Positions 1 to 11,999 of a stretch of 64,000 nucleotides of DNA are shown piece by piece. The first letter of the stretch is position 1. Each line of letters opens with the position of its first letter. Source of the stretch: Acholoe squamosa (Eukaryota; Annelida; Polychaeta; Phyllodocida; Polynoidae). Position numbers and translations under genes: made by a program. Location of the stretch: positions 17,835,174 through 17,899,173 of the forward strand of contig OX439042.1 of assembly GCA_949317995.1 (NCBI GenBank), read 5' to 3'. Under the pieces are notes generated by a model. The model made no database searches and was not told the origin of the DNA. It worked only from the letters and a program-made list of their open reading frames with translations.

Positions 1-2
1 CA

Positions 3-3000
3 GTTTCAGAAAAGGACCAAGCTAATATTGCCAGGGGGGGTGGGAGGGTAGAACAGGGCAACGAAGTACATGAAGTTTCACCTCCTCGGGGTGATCAGCC
101 TGACGTTGGTAAAGATCTTCTTTCCACTCCAAGGACTGCTTTGGAACACATAAAGAAGGTGCGTCAGAGTGTTGAAAAGACGCTGAAAGATTTAAAAGAC
201 AGAACTACACCCCAAGCAGCTAAGAAGTTAAGCTCGGGGATGGGTCTCCTGGGTTCCCCCCAAACATCAACAAAGGGTGTCCCTGATTCTCCTTCTCACA
301 CTCCATCTCATAATGATTGGTCAAAAGTGAACCCAGATTCTGAGAAAGCTTGGGAACTGGAGGGGTCTATGTTGGACAAAGGTATCAATGGGACTCTGAA
401 TGTTGCCTTAGATAATGTTTCAACAGACACCGATAAAGATAACAGGTCCAGAGGGGAGGGGGATCAGGCTGAAAGTACCGGCAATACCTTATCAGGTTTG
501 GAGGCACTAAACGCAAATCAAATTCCTGAGGGAAAAGATACAGGTACAGGGATGAGGCTTGAACAATTAGGAGAGGGTCAGTTAGGCGAGCCACACGACA
601 CCACGGCAGGGAACAGAGACGGGTCTGAGGACCCTGATAGGGTGTCCCCAGAGCCAGTGTTGGATAACGGAGACAGGCCCAGTGGGAGGGAGCCTGTAGA
701 CCTTAATGCACACACGATACCTGTTCTATGGGAACAAGTAAGGCTTGACAATGCCTATTTAGTAGCAGGAATGAGGGCCCTCGAGAATGGGTTGAACCCC
801 CTGAACAATGATACTAGACATCTGGTACACAGACATTTGCATGCCCTGAGAGCCAAGGCTGCACTGGTGCTAATGGAAATCTTTTTCTTCTTACAGCAAT
901 ACCCCTCTCTATACTGTGTTTTTAGAGAATGATTGATTGATTGATTTGTGTTTTACAGCACTTTAGCGGCACTAAGTGGCTATCCCGTGCTTCACAGGTT
1001 GATAATTTAACAGAGGAATGTGTCAGTGCCCGCGCATATGTGCACCACACACATCCTGAGGGGATAGGAAAGAGGAGATATAGACCCTTTTAAGTGGGCT
1101 AGGGAAGCCCGTGTTTTTAGAGAAGAATATACCCACTTCTTGGGGACTCTTGCTCATGTGACCATTCTGGGTGGTTGTGCTTATCCGGACCTAAATGTAA
1201 TCAGTCCTGCAATAGCAAAAGACATTGCTGTAGAGGCATTGTCTGAGTTGAGAGGTATAGCTGCTTTTGCAGATGGTGTTCTAGAGAAAATGGACAACAA
1301 GGAAGCGGAGAGGCCGAGGGGGGTAGGGTCAGCAAATTCCACTGATGTCCTAGCTCTCATGCATGCGAGTGATAAAGAAGAGGAAGTACGGGTAAAGGTG
1401 TCAAACAAGAAGACCCAGGTGGTGCCAGAGATGATCGTTTCTCTGTATGTTTCTAAACATAATCCTTTGGACCCTCTGGCTGCTCTGAAGGAGAGCAAGG
1501 TTGCTGAAGAGGGAGATGAATATGGTACTCTGGAAATTTTGGGTACCACCTATCTTAAAGTTTCTTTTGGGTCCCTCTTAGACAAAACTCTGAAAGTGAT
1601 GCAGGATGACTTTATGGAGGTGTTTGTAAGGCAAAGTGTTCTTTATGAGGCAGTAGAAGCCGATAAGGCAAAAAACCAAAAAGGAGCGACTACCTATGCC
1701 CAACATGAGTATGTCTTGAGTATGGATCGGCTAGATGATCCAGTGGGTGCTCTCATTGCAAGAAAATATATCAACAAAAGGCAGGCTCGTGAGTTATACA
1801 AGAATCTTTATGTTAGCAAAGAGTTGGGGGTTCTTGTCAAAATAAGAAAGGAATCTGATCTCCATAAAAACCTCAGTAACTTAGAGACTGGGGACCTGGC
1901 TCTCCTAAGCCCAGAGAATGCTTGTGAATCAGAGTTATCCCCTACAGTTAAACCCAGAGAAAGGGTCTGGGATCTGGTCAAATCAAGAAGTTTTCCCAAG
2001 GATCCTGTCCTAGCTGTTCAGAAACTGGGCTTACAAGTTCCAGGACAGATGGCAGTGTGCACTTCCCCAGATGATGCAGTGCTCATTCGGTTGGCATACA
2101 CTGGTAGATTAAGGAGAGCACTGGCAGATTATATAGGAGTGGAATTTGAAATTCAGGAACTAAGTTGGGATGTTGTTGACCAATTGGAATTTAGAAAGGT
2201 AAAGGCACCAGAGCAGTTGAACGACCCACTTGGTCTGATGTGGGATCTCCGTTTTCGATCGCCCAGGATTGTCACACTGGTGAGATTAAACAAGGATAGG
2301 GAATTAGTCCAGGTGCATCACATGCAAGCTCTTCTCACGACATTCCTGAATGCAGGGAAGGGATGGTTTAAGGAGGTCCGACTTACGAGACAACAGGTAG
2401 TAGACCTCAGAATGCGTCAGGTTGACGGACATGGTGACAGGCAGAGAAGAGGTAGTGATCGGGACAACAGACAAGATAGCCCCCCACGCCGAGAGCCAAT
2501 AGAACATCCTTATAGACAATATGCATATGTGGCATGGAACTACCCTCGTAAGTCGGCCAAAGAATGGAGTAGATTGGCTGAAGGTAGTCATAAGGTTTCT
2601 CAAATCAATGAAATGGTTATGTCTTCGGATGGTGATCTAGGGTTGAGAATACAATCTACTACACCCCTATCCCATGCCATTGAAATTGGCGACGCTCACC
2701 TTAACTTAAAGGTAGCCCCGAAAAGACCTCTCCGATGCTCCCGATGTTCAGAGTTAGGACACTGGGGAGATTCATGTGAGAGAGGACTGACTTGTCCTAG
2801 ATGTGAAGGGACACATGATTTAGATGCTTGCCCCACCCCTCGGGCTCCTCCCACTTGCTGTAATTGTGGGGGAGGCCATCTTTCATCTCTAGCAGGTGCC
2901 CTGAGTATCTGAAACATCTAGCAGTGTTGAATAAAAAACATCACAGAACTTCATCATCCAGACAGGAGATGGTGGCTGGTAGAGGAGGATCTTCACGTGG

Positions 3001-3247
3001 GGAGGTAGGCAGGGGAACGTCAAGGGGTCACTATGATGAGTATGGTCGCCATGAATCTAGCCAACAGTATGAAGGAAGCGATGAAGAAGAAGAAAGATAT
3101 CAGAGGGGTCACTATGACTATGGCAGGCACGATCGTTTTGAGCACAGCCAAGATTATTATGGAAATGACAACAATAATAGACAAGAATTTGATCAACCTT
3201 CCAGACATCCCCGAGTCGGGATAGGGAATCACAGCAGACAACAGTAA
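3..3247 (+). pseudogene. LINE-0 ORF1, gag-like protein with CCHC knuckles (broken)
   Basis: The frame is open from base 3, so the start lies outside the window. It runs to about 929, is interrupted by a SINE (930-1110), and resumes in the same frame after the target duplication to 2912. Knuckles lie near 2735-2880 with Cys-x2-Cys-x4-His-x4-Cys spacing, the usual nucleic-acid-binding end of LINE ORF1 proteins. Around 2880-2890 the frame shifts inside the last knuckle. The continuation to 3247 is rich in RG, Tyr and acidic residues and ends in a stop. ORF1 proteins of this type bind the element RNA and act as chaperones; that role is inferred from the family. Confidence 0.75.
930..1110 (-). mobile_element. 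SINE-A copy with 14-bp target duplication
   Basis: Full-length SINE-A with its (GATT)n tail at the low-coordinate end and the GGGCTTCCC head at the high end. The duplicated target GTGTTTTTAGAGAA is seen at 916-929 and 1111-1124. It is inserted in the coding part of LINE-0 ORF1, so it is younger than that element. Confidence 0.93.
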
Positions 3248-3438
3248 AAGCTGTATCCACTGCCGCTAACATCCAGTCTTCTACGGTTCACCAGGCTGGA
3301 CCCTCTCAGGAATGTCCAATCACAGCTGCCCTTTTAGCAGCATGCCAACCTGGTAGTGCTTTTATTACAGCCTTAAAAGCCGCCCTCCAGGCTTAGAGAC
3401 TTTTACAAGACAGATTTTGGGGGTTTGAAATCAACAAC

Positions 3439-4294
3439 ATGAATAAGTACGATGACAAATGTATCAAAATTGTAAATTGGAACTGTAGGGGTCTAGGCAC
3501 CAGCAAAGATAAACTTTGTGCTTACGTAGAACAAAACAAAATTGATATTGTTTGCTTACAGGAAACATTGCAAAGTAAAGAGTTTACCTTCCGGGGGTAT
3601 CATGTACATTCTCTCCCCCGAAAGGAAACCCCAAAGTTAGGGTTGGCAATTCTGGTTAGAGACCGGATTCTGTCTACTAAGGTAAAGAGTTACTCGCCTC
3701 GTATAGCTACTGAATGCCTCACTGTAGCAGTACAGCTAAAGGATACCACAGTGTATGTGTCCAACCTATATCACAAATCTGATGCCAATGCTAGAAAAGT
3801 CCCAGCGGTGGATACTCTGTTGGCTTCCCATCCTGAGAATCACATTATAGCTGGAGATTTTAATATTCACCATTCAGCATGGGGGGTCGAGAACTCTGAC
3901 TCTCCTGCTGGTAAGAGATTATTAAAAAAAAATAGAGAACGCCAACTTAGTTATTTTAAATACAACAGAGCCCACCCATGAGTCAGGCACTAGTATAGAT
4001 CTGGTTTTGGCATCTTCAGATATTTCTGGGACAGCAGTGTGGGACATCGACCCCACATTATGTTCTGATCACTTTGCTTCTGTGACCACCATTGGGGTCG
4101 AGCAGATTAGCCTCCCAGAACGTATCCCACGTTTCAATCTTAAGAAAACAAACTGGGAAAGGTTTAATCGGAAACTGGAGGAGCTGTTAAAAAAGAAGGA
4201 TTGCCCTGACTATGAATATTTCAGAGAAGTGGTCATTAAAGCCCTGGAGGCTTCGACACCCAAATATAAACCATTCCCCAGAAACAAAAGGTAG
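3439..4294 (+). pseudogene. LINE-0 ORF2, AP-like endonuclease domain
   Basis: Starts at ATG 3439. An exonuclease-endonuclease-phosphatase fold is clear: an N-WNCRG start, a LQE box (catalytic Glu), GDFN with a following H-S-A-W, and SDH near the end. This nuclease nicks target DNA to prime reverse transcription. A frameshift lies in the A-run near 3925, so 3439-3981 and 4007-4294 are in different frames. An in-frame TAG at 4292-4294 stops the second part, and the same frame reopens beyond it. Confidence 0.85.
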
Positions 4295-6582
4295 TGGTAC
4301 AATTCTAATGTCTGTAAAACGGCAGCTAGGGCTGTAAATAGAGCTCAGAAGGCGTTCCGAAGATATAGATCAGAGGGGAACTTAAAAAGGTTTAGATTGC
4401 TTAGAAAGATATCGAAAAGGGTTTATGCCAAAGAAAGACAAAGGGCTTGGGTTAAATGGGTTGAAAGCATTAACAACAGAACTTCACTTGGAGAGTTATG
4501 GAGAATCACCAGGATCATCAAGGGGTTGCCAAGAAAACCACCGCTCCTTCAGGATCCCCTTGGTGAGGCTGATAGATTGGTAAGACAGTTTGTGGATAGG
4601 ACTGATGGGGCAAATCTTCCTCTAGGTCATCGGCAGGCCTTAGACGCTCTCAAAGGGGAACGCCAGCATGCTGTAGAGGAGGCCCTTGAAAAGGGCAGTG
4701 AGGTGGAACTTGATGGACCAGTTACTGTAGAAGAAGTATCGTATCAGATTTCCCAGACCAAGATTAAGGCTCCGGGATCAGATCGGATTCCTGTTCAAGT
4801 CTTATCAGCTTCTAACTTAGACACCCTGACCTCTATCCCAGCTGGAAACAGGGACATGTAGTTCCTGTACCGAAGCCAGGCCAGCCAGGAGCGACAAGAC
4901 CTATAACTCTGCTCCAAACTGGCAGTAAGTTACTGGAGAGGGTTGTAAGGACCAGGATGGTGTATTCCATGGAAGGTGCAGAAGTTGAGGAGGGAGTCCC
5001 TCCTCACTCAGAGCAGTTTGGTTTCAGACGTTTCCGATCCAGTCAGCATTGCATAGCTACTAAGCTGAACATGATCTATGTTGCTAGGAACAGGGGGAAA
5101 AAAGTGACAGTGATTTACCTTGACCTCACTCGAGCGTTCGAAATTGTTGACCATCTGGTAGTTATGTCAGCCTTGGTGAAGAGAGGAGTAAAAGGGAAGG
5201 TTCTAGGCTATATACAAGAGTACCTGAGTGATAGGAAAATCCGGGTTGGCTTTCAGGGCTTAAACTCAGACTATATGGCTACACATGGTGGAGTCCCGCA
5301 GGGTGGTGTCTTGTTCCCTGGCTTATTTAATGCAATAGTTTCTGAGCTTCATGAGTTAGTCATTCCCAATGGTATGCTTATCTCATATGCTGACGATTTA
5401 GCTATAGTTGTGACAAGTTCAGAGGACATAGTTTCTGCAACACAAGTGGCCCTCGTGACTGTAGCCAGAGAATGTGAACGGCTAGGTCTACAGATCTCTC
5501 CAGAAAAGACCGGGGTGATATTATATAAAGACAGGGTACCAGAGAGACAGCTGGTCTTGAATGGCCGACACATAGAATGGAAAACCACATGGAAATATTT
5601 AGGTGTTGTGTTTGATAGGGCTCTCAATTATAAAGCTGAGATCAAATATCTTGTTGGAAGGATTCAACCAAGATTAGATATACTTAGAGCTATTGGACAG
5701 GTTTCATGGGGAGCTTCTAGATGGAATCTCCGCCTCTTCTATCTCCAGGCTATCCGCTCAATCATTGATTATGCTGCCCCTGCACTGTATACAGTCTCCC
5801 CCACAAGGCTGTCCACAAAAGCTGATAGGAAGCGCTATAGACGATTATTGGCTCCTCTTAATAAGGTACAAATGACTGCAAGCAAGGTAATACTTGGTGC
5901 CTTTAAGAGGACAAAAAATGAATTGGTCAGAAGGGAGGCTGGGCTACCCCAGATAGAAGACAGAGTGAAGTTGATGGGAAGGACATTCCTGGTAGGGATG
6001 GCCAGTGGCGTGGCCTCCTCCCTGGGCCAGGCATTGGAGGAAAAATTTCATGCTTACGAGGTGGATCAAGGTCCAGAAACATCGGTCCCAGATTTGTCTC
6101 GTCTCTTTAGAGCCTTGGTTAGTGATACATATCGAGCTGGAGGGAAACTATACGAGCGGCCCTGCTTGGGATTGCCCCATCCCTCAGAGACTGTCCCTAT
6201 TGAGATAATGATTCATCAAGGAGTCTCTAAATCTGAGTCAAGTCCCTATGAATTGAGGTATAAGATACTAGAGGAAGTGGACACACTGTCTGAGCGCTAT
6301 CCACACGCCATACAGCTGTATACAGATGGCTGCGTCATGACTAAGACTGGCCAGAGCGGGTCGGCGGTAGTATCACCTAGAGACGGTACAGAAGCCCTGG
6401 CTAGGTTGTCAGACTTTTCTACCTCCTTAGTAACAGAGTTGTATGCCATCCTGATAGCACTGGGCAATGCCGTCGGTAAGGATCTTATTATACACACAGA
6501 TTCGCAAAGTGCAATAGAGACTATAAAGGATCATTACTCTCCCCATTTCATGGCCCGTGAAGCTCAGAAAGAAGTTAGTTAG
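4295..6582 (+). pseudogene. LINE-0 ORF2, reverse transcriptase and start of RNase H
   Basis: After the TAG at 4292 the same frame continues to 4861. It shifts near 4825, and the main RT frame runs to 6582. RT boxes in order: LDLTRAF (motif A), GGVPQGG (motif B) and YADDL (motif C, catalytic Asp pair), then the thumb and connection. The RNase H start shows LYTDG and later HTDSQSA. The protein copies element RNA at the nicked target. The frame ends at a TAG made by the TTAG-repeat tail of an inserted LINE fragment. Confidence 0.85.
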
Positions 6583-6917
6583 TTAGTTAGTGTTTTACAG
6601 CACGTCAGCTACTGGTGATGGCTATTTGTGCCTAAAGGTTTTATGGAAGAAAGTTTCTACTGTTTAAATTTGACTGTAGTATCCCAGGTTCTTGACATAT
6701 GCAAGTATTGTATCCGGTCTGCAGGTATCAAATAACTCTTTCAGTGTTGTACATTGATGGTATTGTGCCCTGATGGGGCACTGGCTACATTCCACAAGGA
6801 AATGTTCCACCGTCAGGTGTTTTTGACACCTGTTGCAAAGCGGTCTGGGTTCTCTCTTCATGAGGTGTGAATGCGTTAGTCTGGTGTGGCCTATTCTTAG
6901 TCTGTTCATGACAATTA
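6575..6917 (-). mobile_element. 5'-truncated I/Nimb LINE fragment (LINE-1 relative) with TTAG tail
   Basis: Antisense insertion inside the RNase H region of LINE-0. It holds only the last 81 codons or so of an ORF2 (6664-6909), ending in a zinc-binding-like C-x2-C-x4-H-x4-C stretch and closely similar to the LINE-1 C-terminus at 52054-52300. The tail region 6582-6660 is a diverged form of the LINE-1/SINE-A tail (GTGTTTTACAGCAC core) and ends in (TTAG)n. Confidence 0.8.
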
Positions 6918-7514
6918 GTCAGGTCAAGGAGCAGATTGGGGGTCCACACAGTGTTACACTGGGTGCCATCCCATATAGGTATACCAGGCAACGAGAGGGC
7001 TGACAGGGCAGCCAAGAAAGCAGCCCTGGCACGGACAAACATTCTTTACCACAACCTCCCATCAAAGGGTCAGACAAAGGCAGCACTTAGAAGGCAGCTC
7101 CTCCTGGATATGGACAAGACTAATGAGTATTTAAGTTCTGTTGATAAGATGAAAAACCCTATATCACAGTCTAGGACTTGGTATGAGAGGGTAGTGACGT
7201 TATTGCCACCGGTTTCTGAGGACCTGCCCAGGTACACTCAGACATGTCTCACCCAGTTTAGATTGGATTATAGAAGGTGGGCGGATATTCCTGACCGCTC
7301 CGTTTGTGCCTGCGGAGATGTCCAGTTCTCCGCCAGTCACATTCTATCTAGTTGCCCAATGATGGATTACTCCCCCATCTCTGGTTTTGCAACTAGGTGT
7401 GACCACTTGGACTCTAGCCTCCAAGTCGCGGTGGCCGTCCTAAGTAAAGCCGCTGAGCAAGATTATAAACCCATAGTCAGCTTCTGTAAGGCGAACAGAG
7501 GCTTGCTATGGTAG
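6918..7514 (+). pseudogene. LINE-0 ORF2 C-terminus, end of RNase H and zinc-binding tail
   Basis: Resumes after the antisense insertion. HWVPSHIGIPGNERAD is the classic C-terminal RNase H motif with the last catalytic Asp. It is followed by about 150 residues containing a Cys-x-Cys ... His ... Cys group, as in I-superfamily ORF2 ends. Stop at 7512-7514. RNase H removes the RNA strand after first-strand synthesis. Confidence 0.85.
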
Positions 7515-7515
7515 T

Positions 7516-7802
7516 AGGATAGTCATAGACTTGTATATACTGTAAATAAGTTGTTAATTGGCTCCCTTAAAGCTAACAAAAGTTTAAAAGGCTTTTATAC
7601 AAGCCCCAAAAACAATACAAAATTATCTTAAAAATCTAGGAGCAGTTTTTGCAACCGTGTGAAGGATAGTCATGGATTTGTATATACTATGCATAAGTTG
7701 TAGATTAGTTTCTTAAAGTTAACAAAAGTTTAAAAGGCCTTATTAAAGCCCCAAAAACATCTAAAAAATATCTAAAACCTAGGAGCAGTTTTGCGACCGT
7801 GT
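7516..7802 (+). repeat. Tandem repeat forming the LINE-0 3' UTR (2 x about 145 bp)
   Basis: Two head-to-tail copies, 7516-7662 and 7663-7802. Each begins AGGATAGTCAT and ends GGAGCAGTTTT-GCRACCGTGT. They start two bases after the ORF2 stop. Probably a duplicated 3' UTR, the part usually read by the element's own RT. Confidence 0.85.
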
Positions 7803-8879
7803 TCTATGTTGTATTGTCATGTTTCAATAGGACTACTTCATTGCCCCTTTATGGGGTCTATCTCAACAATGGACCGCCCATCAGGTCTACATCTTGTGCC
7901 ATATGGCTTCTCTTGTTCCAATAGCTTATAGCATAACAGTCTCATAGCTCTTGTCCTGGGAGTAGTGTGGTTGGTCCTCTCATTCCTCATTATATGTTTC
8001 ATCTTCATGTATGGTTGTGTTCAGTGTGAGACTCTAGTGTGATACAGCATCCCCATAATCACTGTTTGTCTGGCCCCGTTCCGCTAGAACATATAGGGCC
8101 TGTCGGTCTCGTGCCAGCTTTAAAAGTTCATCATCATCATCACATGACCCATGTAGGGACAGGCGGTGGGGGATACACAAAGGATAAGCCAAACTACTAA
8201 GGCCATGGATATAACCAGTAAGACATTGCAATCTGGTTATCCATCTCTTCACAGAGTCACATTCAGATACACAAAGGCAAAGTGCTTGTGTAAAATACTT
8301 CTGTTAACACATTTTGCCGAATCCATGGTTTTTCTGAGAGAGATAAGAATCAGATAGATCAAGATTCTATCAAAATTAAACTATGCAGAGGAAAGCCATC
8401 ACATTGGCCGAAGCACATAAGCATTATGAGGCCCAACCGGATTTCAAGTAGGGATTCAAGTAAACTTAACGGATTCAAGTGCTGAAAGCATTAAATTACG
8501 AATCTTGAATTAAATTGCACCTTTGACAACGGAAAGGCCCAAGGCTGGTATAATATAGAATATGTGAAGTGGGAACTGATGGACAACCTGGAGCATAAAC
8601 GTCAGCATTGATATCAAATCTCCAACTATATGCCATTCCAGGGTCTATGTTTTTTCTATGGTGACCCTTGCAGATAGTGCAAACACAATTTAGATGAATT
8701 CCGTCGCTGTACACTTTTTATTTTTGCTCTTTGGTATGGCATTTCGTGTAGACAGATGATCCTAAGATATTTAACAAACATGTTCTGATTTAACCAGTAT
8801 CGATACAGCCTCTCCATGTTCAAAGTGAAAACATATGGTTACAAGGAATTTCTGTGAAAATAACAATGAATCCCTAGCA
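7803..8879. other. No recognisable gene
   Basis: A minus-strand stretch (about 7820-8250) has short open pieces in several frames that I do not recognise. The rest shows no coding or repeat structure that I can support. Confidence 0.4.
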
Positions 8880-9280
8880 ATTTTGGGACAAGGAGTTTAC
8901 CATTATTTTGATGTTTTTCTCCACGGTGCATAATCCCCCCCCCCCAGTTTGTCCCGAGCTGTGTGTGTGGCTATCAAGGGAGCACTTGGATTCTGGGAAG
9001 GTCATAAAAGATTTTACAACTAATACTGTATCAGTTTTAGTAGGGATTACAGAAGAATCAGCTGCTTCATTTCCTTTGATGAGGGGTTCCTACTTAATGG
9101 GGGATTAATTGCCCCATGTATTTGTAGTTGACTGATGCAGATTTATTGTAAGGTTAGTCCCTCTGTCAACCATCCTACCATAAAGACTCAGTAGATTACA
9201 CATGGCTTCTGGCATTATCCTAGTTGGCCAAGCAGCAGAGTAAGGTAGTATAATTGCCTTTCCAACAAACTGTAGGTAAG
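8880..9280. repeat. Tandem-unit copy 0 (partial)
   Basis: Segment about 9060-9265 matches parts of the units at 9980-10165, 12590-12790 and 16285-16640. Shared landmarks are TTTGATGAG, CAGATTTATT and the phrase around ACCATAAAGACTCAG. The minus strand reads open for about 60 codons here, hinting at a decayed exon, but I do not recognise the product. Confidence 0.6.
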
Positions 9281-9460
9281 TGACTAATGGTTGTATAACG
9301 CCATATTGACAGTTATAAGGTTATATTCGTGGAGAGAAATAGGCAAGATACACCTTATTGATCGATGAATATGTGCCGGTGCCTGCGCATGTGCCCCTAA
9401 TACACAGAGTGGACAGAACATATGAGATTAAAACCCATTTAAAATGGGCTAGGGAAGCCG
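9281..9460 (-). mobile_element. SINE-B copy, old and diverged
   Basis: Recognisable tail (ATAACGCCATATTGACAG), body (GTGCCGGTGCCTGCGCAT) and head (GGGCTAGGGAAGCCG). Many substitutions compared with the other copies, so it is an early insertion. Confidence 0.7.
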
Positions 9461-9479
9461 AAAACAAGCTGTACTGTCC

Positions 9480-11060
9480 ATTCTCTACGTAAGGCAAATT
9501 ATAACAAGGGGTACAAAGCTAGACCTCAGGGTCATTGTGAAAAAGGCAAAGATCTACAATGCCAGCTTCCACAACTTATTCATCCATTGGGTTAATTTTC
9601 TATGTGCCTACATGAATTAATAAAAGTAACTGGTATGCTATAGCCATAAATTCCGTTCTGGACAGGAAATACAGTCATCACTGTGTCTCTTTTCAAGGGA
9701 TATTAAGCTTTTGCCAGGGATACTTTCCCCATTGACCATAATCCTATACACAAAAAAGCGTACCTTCTCACAGTACTCTAAACTACCCCCTATAGACAAT
9801 ATATACATATATATGCTGCCATACATTGTGACAGTAGCTAGTCAAAAGCTGTGTCTTAATGGGTACTAACACACTAGCTAAATGGATGGTGAGGCTAACA
9901 TTAATGGCTATATGCCTTCTTTTATGTCAGGTAAAAGTATCAGAAAGGTCACAAACACCATAGGGAGCCTTCCAAACATCACCTTTGATGAGATGTCACT
10001 ACTGGATGGTCCTACAATATTTGACAGATAGATTTCCTGTTAAGGTCACTCCCTCTGAGTATGAGGCCAACCATTCCACCATAAAGACTCAGCAGATTAG
10101 ACAGTTGGCTGGATACCATAGTTAGGTAGAACCATTTCCTTTCTGACAAACTGTCTTTTCTATTCCCCAAATGAAGCCAATTAGATGAGGTGTACAGTGA
10201 CAGATGATCCAAGTAAGCCAACCTTCACCATTCCCTAGACTGGAGAAAACTGATGTAACTGTTTATCTTATTTGGTGAATATTTTCTTTGGGATCCTTTG
10301 TCGTTAACTATAATGCAATGGCCGCAATTCCTGTCTTGTGTATACACAGCTTCAGAGAATAAAACATCCCCATAAAACAGCCTTGGGTGCTTCCAAACAA
10401 CATACTTGTCAGTTTAACTGCAAGGAATTTAAGATTTACTAGAATTTCTTGGATCACAGACCAACTAATAACTAGCACTGCTCACCCATCCGTACACTGC
10501 GCCTTTCACAGAAACATCTTTTAATTCATGTGTCATGAGAGCTGGAATAGTTATGCACTTATTCCAGCATTGAAAATCCCCTTCGAGATTTATAGTTAGG
10601 CCTACAATCATTAAAGGTCAGCAGTACAGACTTAAAGATAAAATCACACTAACCGAAAAATTGGTCTGAAATGGCTGTGATTTCGGAGATCACCAGCCGT
10701 TGACTCTTTCCGCTATCCTGTTTCACAAGGATTCGCTCCCAACCTTTCAGGACACCTACCATGAGCATAACCTTTCATCACTGGGATTGACTGTGTCTGC
10801 CAGACCAGAGGAACGTATATATCCTAGAATGTAGGGTAAGAGAGTGATAAAAAGCATTCTATTTGCCAGATATTTTGAAATAAGTATAACAACTTCATAG
10901 GCAGTTTCCGCAACATTTGCAGGGTGCCCGGCAGACCCCTTTGAAAAAGTAGGACTGAAAATTTTCAAAAAGTAGGCAAAAGTAGGAGAATATATGAAAA
11001 AAAAGGACATATGTAGAATAAACAATGCATTTGTAACAAACCTATTTATCTTCAAGAATT
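9480..11060. repeat. Tandem-unit copy 1
   Basis: Aligns with 12133-13135 plus 15785-16240. Shared landmarks are the AAGATCTACAATGC stretch, TGGTATGCTA, GAGCCTTCC, TTTCTGACAAACTGTC and GCCTCTGCCAGAC-like motifs at matching spacing (offset about 2.6 kb). On the minus strand 10756-11055 is open and hydrophobic, and its homologue is open at 16137-16331, so the unit may come from a membrane-protein gene. The product is not recognised. Confidence 0.75.
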
Positions 11061-11706
11061 GATAAGCTTATATGTAGAATCTATGAGGATAATATTCCAG
11101 AACATATTTAAATGGTGCTTAGTCTGTACCTGCATCATTGGTATGAAAACATGATATACAGTGGTTTCATGAAGGCAATTACTGCAAGTCTGCTATGTCA
11201 AAATGATGCACAATGTGTGAAATAAAACTGTAAATTGTTTCTTTGTCATGAATTGTTGCCAATGTATTGGGATTACTGATCCTAGATTGAGATTGAGAAA
11301 TTGGCTATTTGTTTCAGCACACTAACAGGTGAAACTTGTAATGATTTTTATGGCAAAAGTTTTGCCTCAACATGGCTGCCATACAAGTTCTGTGGGGCCA
11401 CACTAAAAAAAAAGTCTGTTTCTGGTTGAGAGGCTGTATAAATGTGAGAGGTGCGTATGAAGAACTTTTTTCAGGTCCAGGAAGATTTTTTTTTTTGGAT
11501 AAAAACTCATAAAATCACAACAGAATACTGGACAGAGCAGCAATTCACTCATGTGCGCGCAACGCGAAAAGATCCCTACCTACCTACTGACTTTTAAAAT
11601 CCTTATCCTCTCAAACAGAAACAAACTCTTTTTTTAAGTATGGCTCGAGGTACTAATTTTGTGAAACCCCTCTATAGAACTTACTCAAGAGACAGTTTTT
11701 GTAGAG
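11061..11706. other. No recognisable gene
   Basis: AT-rich sequence with poly-A and poly-T runs. I see no coding signal or repeat match that I can support. Confidence 0.4.
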
Positions 11707-11888
11707 TGTGAGTGAGTAATAGATGTTTAACGCCATTTCGACAGCTAAGGTCATATTCATGGCGAGAACTACATTACACAATTTCACAGAGGAATGTGTC
11801 AGTGCCCGCACATATGTGCACCACACACATCCTGAGGGGATAGTAAAGAGGAGATATAGACCCTTTTAAGTGGGCTAGGGAAGCCCGA
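11707..11888 (-). mobile_element. SINE-B copy
   Basis: Full-length copy from the GTGAGTGAGTAATAG tail to the GGGAAGCCCG head. I could not define its target duplication with confidence. Confidence 0.9.
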
Positions 11889-11999
11889 CACATATATAGT
11901 AGCAGAACCACTACACATATACCGTTATAATAACTTGTATTGAGATAATTATAACACCCTTATATACATTTTTTATAAGTTTTATGGTCAAAATCTATG

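Larger units (their letters stand above)
1..7802 (+). mobile_element. LINE-0: degraded I-superfamily non-LTR retrotransposon
   Basis: Near-complete element cut by the left window edge. In order it has a gag-like ORF1 with zinc knuckles, then ORF2 with an endonuclease, a reverse transcriptase (YADD box) and RNase H, then a 3' UTR made of two tandem repeats. The RNase H after the RT places it in the I superfamily; I cannot fix the clade (I, Ingi or Outcast-like). It is dead: a SINE splits ORF1, an antisense LINE fragment splits RNase H, and there are several frameshifts and an in-frame TAG. Confidence 0.85.
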
